DNA from: Oegoconia quadripuncta | Taxonomy: Eukaryota > Arthropoda > Insecta > Lepidoptera > Autostichidae | Assembly (NCBI GenBank): GCA_949316235.1 | Contig: OX438742.1 | Location: 31,440,853-31,504,852, forward strand | Length of the DNA: 64,000 nucleotides | Direction of reading: 5' to 3' | In this document: positions 22,841-34,068 of the stretch, piece after piece | How positions within the stretch are numbered: position 1 is the stretch's first letter | Layout: each line of letters begins with the position of its first letter | The notes under the pieces: generated by a model | Told to the model about the DNA's origin: nothing | The model's input: the letters and a program-made list of their open reading frames with translations, nothing else | The model's database searches: none | Translations under genes and position numbers: made by a program

Positions 22841-23574
22841 AACAGTGTCAGATAACTCTTCGGCAGCGCTAAGGGATAATCAAATGCAGTCTACAAAAAA
22901 TTCATTAAACAGCGCGAATCATGCGGTCACAGTTCCATAGCATTATGAAATATAAACAGTTGCCAAGGCAAATGTTTTATGAAATATTAGTTAGAAAACC
23001 ATTCCTGAGGATAGGAATAAAGAACACAAGCTGTAATGACTTCACTGACTGATTCTAAGACCGCATGGCTCGTCACCAAGTCTGAAATAAGACACTTACC
23101 TGGCTGACCGACAATCTCAATAAATGATAAAGCGAATGTGATATTAGGGTTGGTTAGAAAGATGAGATGACCGACACTATTATTTGTCGAAACTAGGTAC
23201 TGTACCTACTGCTCTCAACGTTAACAATCAAGCAATGAATTCAACGCGAAGGGTCTCCTTGAGGTACACGCATGCGCACACAGAAGGAAGCGGCGACGCC
23301 CTCGATCGATTTGTGCGGGTCAAAGACTCGAAGTTGCGTGCGCAGCTTACAAGTGCACCCCAATTTTCCCAAAACGGACGCCGCCCCGCCCGTCAAGCAA
23401 AACATTAACCTGTATTATATTACTCTTTGATCTAAGTGAAAATCTAACTAGCCCCTCCGCTGGAATGAAACGATGTGACAAATACAATTTTTTTTTTTTT
23501 TTTTTTTTTTGGTATAATGGCTTGGTCTCTACAAGTTTAATAATCTATCTTAAAAACTTGATTCTTGATCAATG

Positions 23575-23640
23575 ATTGTTGGTGATGACCAATGACCAAC
23601 CGACAACGGACCAACCGACCAACCGACCAACGAACCGTTA
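23575..23640. repeat. Short (ACCAACCG)n-like tandem repeat
   Basis: CCAACCGAC repeats imperfectly: GACCAACCGACAACGGACCAACCGACCAACCG spread over about 65 bases. A poly-T run of about 26 bases lies just upstream at 23489-23510. Confidence 0.7.
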
Positions 23641-23729
23641 CTATTTTTGAATTTATTTAATTGGACACAATTTAATAGGGACATACAGTTTATTAAACAT
23701 GTATTGGGTGTACTACTATTGCAATGAAA

Positions 23730-24300
23730 TTCTTCAAAAATGTGGGGGGAAAAAAGGGTTTCAAAAATGTGGGGGCACGGTAGTGCCCCCGCCAAGACGA
23801 GTCAAGCGAAGCGCAAGGGCACTACCTACCTTTTCTCGAAGTGTTTCGTCGTTTTTTTGAACCCTCATAGAGTTGGTTTCCGATGTACCAGATAGTTCAT
23901 ATTCTCAGGATATGATATCAATAATAGACTAATTAGAGACGTTGTATGTCTCAATTGAATAGCTCTAACTAATACTTTAGATTTTATTGATATCTAAAAT
24001 AGGACTCACTCACTGACACACTGATGATCATCAAAATGTTTGGCTGCTTTCTGAAGTGCTAGAAAGCTGAAATTTGGTATGTAATCTAAGTTTAGTATAC
24101 AACCAACAAACAAATTCATAAATTTATAACTTTCGCCCCCATCTCCTAAAATGGGGGGGTGGAAGTTTATATGAGGCTTTCACCAATTTTATGAATCAGG
24201 ACATGAATGTTTATACGGGACTGTAGACAGTAACTAAAAAACCTATTAATATAGACATCTGGACACGCGGTAGCGTGTCAATCCAAGTTCAAGTTCACGA
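23730..24300. repeat. Dispersed repeat with GGGGCACGGTAGTGCCCC start
   Basis: GGGGCACGGTAGTGCCCCC is a palindrome; it is followed by GCCAAGACGAG, AAGCGCAAGGGCACTACCTACC and TTCTCGAAGTGTTTCGTCG. I know this arrangement as a high-copy non-coding repeat in Lepidoptera; its superfamily is unclear to me. The later part has CTGAAATTTGGTATG near 24068 and again as TTGAAATTTGGTATCC near 24470, another repeat relic. Confidence 0.5.
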
Positions 24301-24699
24301 GGAACTGGCGACGCAGCACCGTGTTTATATTTACACGAACCATTTACCCCTTAATATTAGACACATGAAATTTGCACTGTTTATTAAAGTCTGAAAACCG
24401 ACATTTTTACCACAGAGTCACTGACTCATCATCAAAAACTTAACCCACTTCCAGATGACTTAGAAACTTGAAATTTGGTATCCATCTAGGTAATAGCGTG
24501 TATACAAAGGAAAAAATCGAAAAATAGAGAATTATTATAATAATCTTTTCTTAAAAAGTCGAAAAAACCCTCCTACCATAGTAATCGTATGGAGGCGGGG
24601 GTCAAGATATTATGCTGTTTCTGGTCAGTTCGGGAGTGCTGGCGCGTGTCTTTATTGCATAAAGAAAACGAAAATACATTATAGGTATTTAGTACAATT

Positions 24700-25095
24700 A
24701 TTCTTGTACAAAGGCGGACTTATCCCATACAGGAATTTCTTCCAGTCAACCATTGAGTTATCCAAAATAAGGTGGGGCGTACTTAAGACATTCAAATAGG
24801 TAATTAGTAGAAATATTAAAGTACAAAGGCGGACTTATTCCATACAGGAATTTCTTCCAGTCAACGATTGAGCTAGCCAAAATAAGGTTAAGCGTACTTA
24901 AGAATAAAAAAAAAGAAAAAGACATTCAAAGAGATAATCCCAAGACCAACTTCAATCAACATACTCTGTGTATCATGAAGAATCGGCCCCCTCCCAAATT
25001 AAAAGACATTCGAAGAGATAATACCAAGACCAACTTCAACCAACATACTACGTGGATCATAAAGAATCGGGCCCCACCCCAAATAAAAAGACATT
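24700..25095. repeat. Two adjoining sets of tandem duplications
   Basis: First, GTACAAAGGCGGACTTAT followed by CATACAGGAATTTCTTCCAG and ending CGTACTTAAG occurs at about 24707 and 24820. Second, GACATTCAAAGAGATAAT, then CCAAGACCAACTTCAA and GAATCGG, occurs at 24921, 25005 and (partial) 25090, a period of 84-85. These are local duplications of non-coding dispersed-repeat sequence. Confidence 0.75.
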
Positions 25096-25217
25096 CATAG
25101 AGACAATACTATAATAATAATCTAGACAATACTATAATAATAATCATTAATACTAATAGTCAGACATCATTGACATCAATAGCCATATAAATTATAAGAT
25201 GTGCAAGAAATACACCC

Positions 25218-25842
25218 CAAAAAAAGAAGAAAAAAATAAACACTAAAAAGACTGCCTAGCAACTTACAAAAAGAACTGAAATCCCACCAAAAACATTTCA
25301 TGTAAAATGTTGCCAAGACAACCACATAAGGTTTGCACTGTGAAAAAGATATCAGATCTCATGTCGAGCCAAGCTTCTGAATCTACACGGCCTAACTCTA
25401 CCGACCCCAACTTCAACAAATTCTACATATCAGTAAATATGTATGGCTTGGCTGTTTCATTACTTACTTCAGAAACTAAATTTTCGCATCACCTCCTACA
25501 CTCCAAAAAAAGAAGAAAAAATAAACACTTAAAAGACTGCCTAGCAACTTACAAAAAGAACTGAAATCCCACCAAAAACATTTCATGTAAAATGTTGCCA
25601 AGACGTTTCGCTACCGTCGTGGAGGTGATGCGAATATTTAGTTTCTGAAGTAAGTAACAAAACAGCCAAGCCATACCTATTTATTGATATGTAGAATTTG
25701 TTGAAGTTGGGGTCGATAGAGTTAGGCCGTGTAGATTCAGAAGCTTGGCTCTACATGAGCTCTGATATCTTTTTCACAGGGCAAACCTTCTGTGGTCGTC
25801 TTGGCAACATTTTACGTGAAATGTTTTTGGTGGGATTAAGGG
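25218..25842. repeat. Inverted repeat, about 220-bp arms, plus direct repeat
   Basis: Arm 1 (about 25280-25495) starts AATCCCACCAAAAACATTTC and ends TTTTCGCATCACCTCC. Its reverse complement is at about 25621-25840, with over 90 percent agreement by eye. In addition a block of about 100 bp (GAAGAAAAAAATAAACAC to GTTGCCAAGAC) occurs directly at 25224-25322 and 25511-25605. A palindromic transcript would fold into a long hairpin. No gene is inside; the frame at 25307-25564 is chance reading of arm 1. Confidence 0.88.
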
Positions 25843-26084
25843 TTTCTTAAATAAATTAAGAAATTTCCAAATCCTAAGAATGCGATATAACAGATTTATG
25901 GCGGTTTAGCTTGAGCCCTCAATTCATAAACATCTGAACTGAGGAATCTGCAAAACATGAATTTATGTGAAGTAATAACATCAATATGACTATATATGGT
26001 ATATTTCAATTCAATATTTCGGTAAATTAGTTAAAAAGAAATAACAACACAAAAATAAAAAAGGTTGTCTGGTAGAAATCGCTT

Positions 26085-26195
26085 AATAGCGATAAGACCG
26101 CCTGGTTGTACAATTATAATTTTTTAAGCTATATTTAAGAAGTGTATTGTAGAATTTTGTGCAATAAAGTGTACTTGATTGATTGTAAACAGTTA
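26085..26195 (+). repeat. Non-LTR retrotransposon 3' tail
   Basis: GCGATAAGACCGCCTGGTTG, then GTGCAATAAAGTGTAC and TTGATTGATTG. It shares its layout with 1425-1512. Only the 3' end is present. Confidence 0.7.
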
Positions 26196-26327
26196 TAAAG
26201 TAAATGAATATCTAATTTTTCCAAAACGTCTGAACTGAGGGCTCAATATTTTCGACAGTATGGACTAGGCTAAGCCTTCTACATTACCGCACATTAGCTA
26301 ATATATTTTAACCAATGTTTGACTATG

Positions 26328-26779
26328 ATGCAACATATCGTCTATTCTTCCTAATGCCATAATTTAAGAGAAAATCTATTTACAATGTTTTGTAGGAGAT
26401 ATTTCTGTAGGGTGACCATAATACTAATGTTTGTCATGTTCGTGTAGTATTTTGTAAAGCGCATATGGAAAATTATATATGCAACTAGCTGTGCTGTGCC
26501 CGCACCTACGTAAGCGTGGAAAAATAAATTTAAAAATGTATTAGTAATTAATGAAATACTGACCGTAATTAAATTTGTACCTGTATAATATTTACATATT
26601 TAGCTTCAATAGACCTTACGTAAAATGAAACAAACTTATCGGCCATTAGTAGGTAATGTATAATAAATAGTCATCGTATTTATGGACGATCTGTACCATT
26701 ACAGAAAACACAATCAGCAAATAAATTATACATGGTGTATGGAAAAGTTTCACCTTCCTTTGAACCACATGTTGTGTAC
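26328..26779. repeat. Left long terminal inverted repeat
   Basis: Starts ATGCAACATATCGTCTATTC and ends GAACCACATGTTGTGTA. It includes CTAGCTGTGCTGTGCCCGCAC, a string also frequent in other lepidopteran repeats. Agreement with the right copy is about 90 percent by eye over 450 bases. Confidence 0.9.
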
Positions 26780-27083
26780 AGTTACCGGCAAACTTCTTGA
26801 GTAAATGACCTTGACTGCGCAGAACCGAATTTTAGGTCTCTTTGGTGCTGAGCGCGGGGCGCGACGGCGGGGGAGCATCGCATCGAGCGCGTTATTGGTA
26901 GATCAGTCGACCTTTGCCTCCCGCACCGCGTCTACGTCCCGCTTGCTCCCGAATTATACTTGCGTGCAGTGAAAAGTCCTTCGTTATTGTTTGTTGACAT
27001 ATTTTGTTATTATAATTGTTTGTTGACTTTCTTGTTATTGTTATTTGTTGAGTTTTTGTTGTTTGTTTAATAAAAAATATACT

Positions 27084-28522
27084 ATGCCACGACAAACTAA
27101 TGTAGTATTAAAAAGACAAGCCAGAAAAATGGTGTACGATGTATATTGCTTCATGAAGAAATAGGGCAAGAGTGATTTTGAAACGGTCAAACAGACTTCG
27201 GAGGCAACAAAAACATCTGTCAGTACTGTAATGCGAATTATTAACGAAGCTAAGGGCTCACCTCTGCTCACCGTGTTCCGGACTCCGGGTAAGAAACGAT
27301 CTGGTAAAAAGAAAGTCACCGAAATTGATAGTTTCGACCAATCTGTCATAAAAAGATGTGTTCATAATTACCATATAACAAACAATGAACTCCCTACCGT
27401 GGAAAGGCTTCGTAAAAAATTAAAAGAAGACTTAAATTTTAATGGCTCAGAACGAAGTTTACGACGAATTTTGAAAGAGTTAGGCTTCAGATGGAAAAAA
27501 TCTGAAAATAATCGGAAACTTTTAATTGAAAAAAGCAATATTCGATTACTACGGATCGAATATCTCCAAAAAATAATTAAATATAGGCAAGAAGGAAGAC
27601 CGATAATATACACCGATGAGTCATATGTCGACTCGTCACATGCCAGTGGTAACTCGTGGTCAGATGGGTCAACTCAGGGTTTAAAAAAGCCAATTTCAAA
27701 AGGGCAGCGTGTAGTAATCGTTCACGCTGGTTCCGAAGCTGGATTTGTTCCCAATGCTCTTCTCATGTTTAAAGCTGGGACAAAATCTGGCGACTATCAT
27801 GATAACATGAACTTCGTCAACTACGAAAAATGGCTGCGTTGTCAATTGCTACCAAACCTGCCACCGAATTCCGTCATAGTAGTTGATAATGCATCATATC
27901 ATAACAAACATTCCGATCCCGCGCCAACTACTAATTCCAAAAAAGCAGATATGCAGAAATGGTTACAAGAGAAGGGCATTCAATACAATGAAAAAATGTT
28001 GAAACCCCAGCTGTTTAACTTGATAAAAGCACATAAGGAACAACACAAAACATACAGCATTGATAAAATTTTATCAGATCACAACCATACAGTGCTTCGG
28101 TTACCTCCATACCATCCAGATCTCAACCCCATTGAGATGGCTTGGGCAGCCATTAAAGGGTATGTCAGTAGCAAAAATGTCAGCTGGAACACTGGCAAAG
28201 TAATAGAACTCGTGAAGGAGAAGGTTGCTATAATGGGTCCAGCGAATGGGTAAAATTTTGTGAAAAGGTCAAAAAGATTGAGGCAGAGTATATAAAAAGT
28301 GATCACGTGGTAGATTTAATCACTGACGAGTTTGTCATTTTTGCTGATGATGATAGCGACTCAAACGATGATAATAGTGATGATGATGATGATGATGATG
28401 GTCAAGATCATGATAATGAGGAAACCATGACTGGTACCACCTCCGCTTCCGCTGAACCAAGACCTGGTACCAGCTCTAGTTTTGAGCTAATGGAAGGAAT
28501 ATCTATTTTACCCCAAGATTAA
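27084..28522 (+). pseudogene. DD82E transposase (Sailor-like), one stop and one frameshift
   Basis: ATG at 27084 starts MPRQTNVVLKRQARKMV. An in-frame TAG at 27162-27164 interrupts, and the frame then continues to 28253. The N-terminal half is a double helix-turn-helix (TKTSVSTVMRIINEA; ERSLRRILKELGFRWKK). The catalytic core has IIYTDESYV with the first Asp, VIVVDNASYHN with the second, and PPYHPDLNPIEMAW with the Glu. There are exactly 82 residues between the second Asp and the Glu, by my count. A frameshift just before 28250 moves the C-terminus (VKFCEKVKKIEAEYI, then an acidic tail with seven Asp in a row near 28380-28400, ending SILPQD) into the frame closing at 28522. The GC-rich 26830-26950 upstream may be its promoter and leader. 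Confidence 0.88.
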
Positions 28523-28762
28523 ATTATTATAATTATTATATTGCATTTTATTTAATATTCCAAATATATATCAAGAAGTAAATATAAGTTTTAATACGAG
28601 AGTGCTGTACAATTAAATAAGAATAAGAAATACTTTTTGTGCACGTAAGTGTACAATGCGCGTACTTTCTCCCACTACGACAACTTTTGCTCAAGTAGTT
28701 TGCCGGGACCTGTAAATGAAGTACGTCACGAAACACATTTGAAAAATTTTAACATTGTTTAA
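28523..28762. other. 3' flank of transposase with inverted repeat X'
   Basis: 28706-28762 (TGAAGTACGTCACGAAACAC, then ATTTGAAAA and TTTTAACATTG) is the reverse complement of 31158-31230, which abuts the right TIR. The rest is AT-rich 3' UTR-like sequence. Confidence 0.75.
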
Positions 28763-30148
28763 AATTCTTCTCTACGCGCCATTGTTTGTAACTCATCCCA
28801 CACGCACGGTATTTTCACAAAGTACCATGCACCGCACCGCTGCCAGAGGAAAAATGGCGACTTATGTAATAACTGTAAATGTCTGTAACGGGGAAAATCA
28901 AATTGAATTGATGAACACGTCTGCCCTAGATTCCGTACTTTACCTTTTGTATTTAGGATACATTATTAGTCAAAGTTTCAAAAAGAATATTGATACACTA
29001 AAAAGTGTTTCAATTGCAAAATACATTCAAAATTTATCTGACAGCCATTCATCACATGACGACCTTCATGAAATGAGGTTTCATATAGCACTTGAATATT
29101 TTAATAAAACACAAGATAAAGTTGTAGGTATTGATTGTGCTTGTAATACTACCTTTATATTTGAAAATATATTATCAAATTCTATTTTGAGCGCAATTTA
29201 TACAAAAGAGTGTTTAAACAACTTGTGTAGGTCAAAAGCGATCTTCCGAAATGTGATTCTTTTGCCGATAAATATGGATATGATAAATAATTTTTGGAAT
29301 TTCCAGCCGAGAAGATGCTATTAGTATCAGGAATGAAAATAACACCTGTGTATCATATGAAGGTCAAGCAAATTCAAATTACGAACTCTCTAATCTTATA
29401 TCGTTTGATTTGAACGGAACAGATAAAATTGATTTAAAAGACATACCCGAAACAATCAATGTAAAAGGAAAATGTTTTAAGATATTGGGTGTTACTGAAT
29501 TTGTCCCCGCGGTAGGTCTTGGTCATTACAAGGGGCATGGTTTTGTAAACGGCTACATGATCAGCTATGACGATTTAATGCTAAGATATTACAATAGTAG
29601 AGAACAACCTATTCATATGCACTCTTTCATATATTTTGGCTGATTCCAATGTCGAAGAATAAAGATTTTGGCACGGTAATCGCCCTTTTTAACAGACTTC
29701 AAAAAAAGGAGGTTCTCAGTTTGACCTGTATGTATGTTTAGTAATTTCTATTATATTTAAAATATTTAGTAATCTGTGCCCCGATTATCTCGTGTTCAGC
29801 TGAACAGATTTTAATACGTTTTCAGAAAAGTATTTGTTACATTTAGGAGAAGGTTCAAGTACTTTATTTAACTGAGCTCAAAAAAAGAGCTGTCCAAATG
29901 GAAGTCCATTCTTCGCCTTTGAAGCGAGGTTTTTCATATTGTTTCTATTATTTGTGTTTAAAAACAAACTTGGGTACATCAGGACATTGAAAGGCAAGGT
30001 AAAGGCAGTTTCCTTATATTTAAATCGTTTTTATTATATTTTAATATTTAAGATAATACAGGTTGTAAGAAAAAATCTTTTTGAAATAATACACACTCGT
30101 ACCGTGCGTGTGGTATGAGTTACAAACAATGGCGCGTAGAGAAGAATT
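28763..30148 (+). mobile_element. 1386-bp TIR element with peptidase-like ORF
   Basis: The left end, AATTCTTCTCTACGCGCCAT and on to CACACGCACGGTA (28763-28811), and the inverted right end (30100-30148) match in 48 of 49 positions. The only coding sequence inside is the USP-like frame at 28827-29643; there is no transposase, so it must be mobilised by another element's enzyme. The 3' part (29690-29930) carries ACTTCAAAAAAAGGAGG, the end of a dispersed repeat, so an insertion is nested again. The target-site duplication is not clear. Confidence 0.8.
28827..29643 (+). pseudogene. USP-like cysteine peptidase domain, catalytic Cys missing
   Basis: The frame from ATG 28827 (or 28854) runs to 29285, then one frameshift in a T5 run at 29291-29295 moves it to the frame that closes at 29643, about 270 residues in all. 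Early on, IELMNTSALDSVLYLLYLGY resembles the Cys box of ubiquitin-specific peptidases (N-x-C-x-x-DS-x-L), but Ser or Ala stands where Cys is expected. The middle has IDCACN and CLNNLCRS, a likely zinc-ribbon pair, then RNVILLPINMD. The C-terminal part has LKDIPETINVKGKCFKILGV, then LGHYKGHGF (the expected His box) and SYDDL, as in USPs. The host function is unknown. Resemblance is by motif only; alternatives include another papain-fold family. With both the Cys change and the frameshift it is not an active enzyme. Confidence 0.6.
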
Positions 30149-30194
30149 ATAAATGGTCGATTACACTGTCTCTGTTGTCGTACTATAGCTGTCG

Positions 30195-30630
30195 TCGTAT
30201 AGCTGGGGAGGTGCAGCCAAAAAACACATTTGATCTACCTGGAACGAGCGCAGAGGGCAGTCCTTAAAGTGTCATTTTTTAAACCTTTTCTATACCCCAC
30301 AAAGGATCTCTATAGATTGGAGAAAGTACTGACAGTGCGCCAACTCTTTATCCTACATCTAACTCTCAGACAACATTCTAAATCTGACTATTGCCCCCAA
30401 CCACAACGATGTAATAACCTCATTATCAGATCCCGTTCTTTCAGATCATCTTTCATTAAGGATTCTATCCATTCCTTGACTCTTTCCTATATAATAAAAT
30501 TTATAAAAAAAACTAACACTACAGGTCGGAGGAGGCCTGAGATAGAGAGCTGTGGAGAGAGAGTAGGGAGGCCTTTGTCCAGCAGGGGGACAGTATGGGC
30601 TCCTAATAATAATAATAATAATAACACTAC
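30195..30630 (+). pseudogene. LINE RT C-terminus and (TAA)n tail
   Basis: The frame at 30230-30637 reads LERAQRAVLKVSFFKPF, YPTKDLYRLEKVLTVRQLF, the typical C-terminal end of R1/CR1-type reverse transcriptases. This is followed at 30525-30600 by GGTCGGAGGAGGCCTGAGAT and AGGCCTTTGTCCAGCAGGGG, a 3' UTR block, and seven AAT repeats at 30605-30625. The same 3' block occurs reversed at 50938-51005. The frame extends past the end of the real RT homology, into the UTR. Confidence 0.75.
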
Positions 30631-31157
30631 CCGCTAAATTGTTTTCGCTGTAAAAAATAGTTACTGATTGGCTTCAAAATTTAAACTACGACGAAACCGA
30701 AGAAATATTGCAAGTACTAGGGTAATTTATAAATGAAATAACAACTATAAATTGAAACTTTGGAAACAGCACTCCAACTGGACCGCTTATTGCTTGCGGC
30801 AGAAACATAAACACATAACGCCAACAAACACATAACACCCGTAGTTTTTCGTCGGGGGTTAAAACAGTGCACAACACTACAACTTCACTCCAAAAACCAG
30901 GTCTTATGTTTCTTGATTTCCTTCTCGTTTGTTTCTTTCCTTAAGTGTTTCTTCCTCGATCACCATATCTCTGCTCTAATACACTATGTCCATAGCTGGG
31001 AGGCCTGGTGATCTGTAATTCTGGTTCTTCCTTTTCAGGCACCAATCTTCCCACAAGTGTGTTCTATGTATTACCTAGTCCTAAAATCACTTTGTAAAGC
31101 GTCATTTGTAGTGAGAAAATAAACAATTTTTATTTTATTGTTTTTTATTATTTTATT
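30631..31157. other. Unassigned segment inside composite element
   Basis: GTTTTCGCTG and CTACGACGAAACC do not match other parts of the window. No ORF of note is seen. It may be original Sailor-element sequence or another insertion. Confidence 0.35.
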
Positions 31158-31686
31158 ATTATAAACAATGTTAAAATTTTAATTATTTCCAAAAAAAATT
31201 TTCAAATGTGTTTCGTGACGTACTTCACTTACACAACATGTGGTTCAAAGGAAGGTGAAACTTTTCCATACACCATGAATAATTTATTTGCTGATTGTGT
31301 TTTCTGTAATGGTACAGATCGTCCATAAATACGATGACTACCTACTTATTATGTATACATTACCTACTAATGGCCGATAAGTTTGTTTCATTTTATGTAA
31401 AGTCTATTGAAGTTAAATATGTAAATATTATACAGGTGCTAATTTAATTACGTTCAGTATTTCATTGATTACTAATACATTTTTAAATTTATTTTTCCAC
31501 GCTTACGTAGGTGCGGGCACAGCACAGCTAGTCGCATATAATTTTCCATCTGTGCTTTACAAAATACTACACGAACACGACAAACATTAGTATTATGGTC
31601 ACCCTACCGAAATTTCTCCTACAAAACATTGTAAATAAATTTTCTCTTAAAGTATGGCATTTAGAAGTATAGACGCTATGTTGCAT
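31158..31686. repeat. Inverted repeat X and right long TIR
   Basis: 31158-31230 (X) is inverted at 28706-28762. 31230-31686 is the right TIR, starting TACACAACATGTGGTTC and ending TATGTTGCAT, complementary to 26328-26779. Confidence 0.88.
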
Positions 31687-31689
31687 TTT

Positions 31690-32440
31690 ACTTAAAAATT
31701 GGTTGGTACACGAGTCACGTCTCACATAAGGGTTACAATGTAAATTCCACCTTCCTTCAATTCAGTTCGTTAATATAGCACAGGGTAGCTAGAACGTCTA
31801 GCCAGAAGACGGAGCAAGTTTTTATATTCACTAATGACCTTTTCCGGCGAGTTATTTTAGTTAAAACAACAGCGTCAATATTAAATAAGGGGTCACTGCA
31901 GTGACGCGGTTTTATAAGGCAGGATGTGGTGTCATGATTTTTGACACTATCTCCGGCTAAACCATAAATATTATACGGCATTCTCGTTGAGTTAAACCTA
32001 AGCGCTGTAAACATTTAACAGAAATGAAGTTCGATTTCGCGCCACTATCAATCATAATACGGCAATGTTGATAATTACCTAACGCATCCTAACCTAACAA
32101 AACGACATAGTTGCATTGGCTAAGCGATATAGCATAACAACTGTTTAGCGAGGGCGCTGGCCTCGACACAGAGCGCGAATGGGCGCTGCTCGCTGCGGGC
32201 GCAGCAGGTAACTGAGCGGGCGTTACTACGCGTTCTCGAACTCGATCGTTCGATTTTCAATTCACCGCTGTCTATATGCAATAATGAATTATGCGGCCTT
32301 TGACAAATGAAGTAACGAAATTCACTTTTACACTCACTAGTCATTTTGCAAACTATCCGCTAGAGGCGCTGTACATTTTTTCATACAAATCTTTACGTAA
32401 TCGTGAACGCGGTAGCAAAGTTAACTCGAAACAAAACTCA
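31690..32440. other. Unassigned sequence with GC-rich patch
   Basis: 32150-32250 is locally GC-rich (GCGCTGCTCGCTGCGGGCGC). No exon or repeat is recognised. Confidence 0.35.
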
Positions 32441-32449
32441 CACTCCGAC

Positions 32450-34068
32450 CTCAGGTTTTAAGCATGAATGACATAACTTTAGAGAATCAGCACGAATAAA
32501 GCGTTGATCATTATTTAATTTACGAAATTCATTGTAACGATAAATCATGTGATTATCTCCACATTGTGCACAGGAAGCCTTGTTGCGCATGATGAATAAA
32601 TGTGTATGTATAATTTTAACTACTAGAGGGATTCTCCAAGTTTCTATTATTATTAATGGTAGAGGACACTTGACGTTTAATTAATTGTGCACTAGAACTA
32701 GGTAAAAAGGATGACGAATGATAAAGATCCTTAATTTGATTACCTATAAACGCCATTAGCTCCTCAAAACTAGGTATGGATGTCTGATCGAGACTTTGTT
32801 CGAATAACTTTCGAGTTTGTGAATCGAGGGCTCGTAGTGCCACATGGCACAATATATAGCTGCACAAATTTTCTATGTTTAATGTTGGAATCACCTTGTA
32901 AGAATGCTCAAATGTCTCATTAAATAGATTTAATTATACAGAAGATTCCTTAGAAGGGGAGAAATTTAACATTTTATCGAAATTCGAAATTAAATAATAA
33001 AAATTATAATATCAAACCCTGGATCACGTCAGGGCTAATCCGCTGTATGAGACATAGAGATAAATTACATATGAGGGCTAAATCTAACCCGGAAAATTCG
33101 ATACTACAGCTATCATATAAAAGATATCGCAACTTTTGCAATGACCTTCTTAAGAAAGTCAAATTCAGTTACGATAAAAATACGAGGATACAGAGAAGTT
33201 ATTGACTGTCTTGAAGTAATCTTTAAGCATAGATTTATCCTGTATTTACTGTATTTATAGATTTTTAGCTTATATCTATATGATTATATTATTTTAAGTC
33301 ATAGAAGCCCTAGCTTCGCCTGAAACACAGGATTTTCCTAGTTAAGGCACTAGTGTTACAGTTGCAATTAAGTATTATTGTGTAGATTTTATGTTTTAAT
33401 GTACCATAAGAATTAATAAATATATTTGATTTGATTTCAAATACCTACCAACTAAATTCAAATATGATATTTATCGAGTAGGCTTTTCCAGACTAAATCA
33501 TAGTTATCTCCCGTAATCGGCAGACTTTTTACGATATTCAAAGCTGAACCTTTTGTGCCTGATATGATAACAAATAAAGAAATTTGTAAATTTTGGAAAT
33601 TTGTTTCTGATTATGAACCAATGAACCGAAAGTCTCGTGAAAAGAATTAAAATTCTCGATATTCGAATCAAAGGTAAACTATTCTAACTTAGGTAGACGC
33701 GGTCGAGATTCTGACGCAGTCACTGAACTTTCATTCTTAGAGCTTTGCACTTTAGGCTTAATTTTTGATACTATTAACCTAACTCGGAAGTAGGTGTAAG
33801 TCATCGAAGCTATTTAACTCCGAGGTTCCAAGTGCAACTTTAGGGTTAGATTTTAATTCTACGTCAAATATTTAAAAAACCCTCGCATCGCGTCAATCTC
33901 AGCAGCGCGTAGTAAAAATATTGATTGTGAATCAGAATCACCAGTCAATTTTTGCGACAAATCGTAAATTGACTGAATCTGTTCATATAGCATTTCTTTA
34001 CACTTGAATATAATTAATTCGGTTGAAATTTTAAGAGGGTCGTCTTTGGTGTCTTTTGATGACGCCAT
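32450..34068 (-). pseudogene. BEL/Pao-type gag relic
   Basis: On the minus strand, ATG at 34068 starts MASSKDTKDDPLKIST and runs 69 residues with a helical region (IQSIYDLSQKLTGDSDSQS). It is interrupted by a plus-strand LINE scrap (33010-33435). The frame at 32616-32894 has NIENLCSYILCHVALRALDS-TRKLFEQSL, a block of BEL/Pao gag proteins. Further down, at 32465-32580, reading gives CAQCGDNHMIYRYNEFRKL and LCHSCL, the expected zinc region with its third ligand changed to Arg/Tyr. No pol follows. The 290 bases between this ATG and the gypsy pol may include its leader. It is unrelated in orientation and age to the intact BEL element at 61516. Confidence 0.62.
33010..33435 (+). pseudogene. LINE fragment with internal deletion
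   Basis: 33020-33180 reads KPWITSGLIRCMRHRDKLHM-A-SNPE then SYKRYRNFCNDLLKKVK, the conserved linker between endonuclease and RT of CR1-like elements. The rest of the RT is deleted; the 3' end at 33400-33435 has AATTAATAAATATATTTGATTTGATTT, a LINE tail. It splits the BEL gag relic. Confidence 0.75.

Larger units (their letters stand above)
26328..31686 (+). mobile_element. Composite DD82E (Sailor-like) transposon with long TIRs
   Basis: About 450-bp terminal inverted repeats (26328-26779 and 31230-31686) enclose a DD82E transposase relic (27084-28522) and, in the 3' half, a second TIR element (28763-30148) plus a LINE 3' end (30195-30630). The total of 5.36 kb would be roughly 2.9 kb without the insertions. 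The outer tips read ATGCAACATA at both ends. DD82E transposases form the IS630/Tc1/mariner group named Sailor in the literature; whether that group normally has such long TIRs I cannot verify here. Confidence 0.8.
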
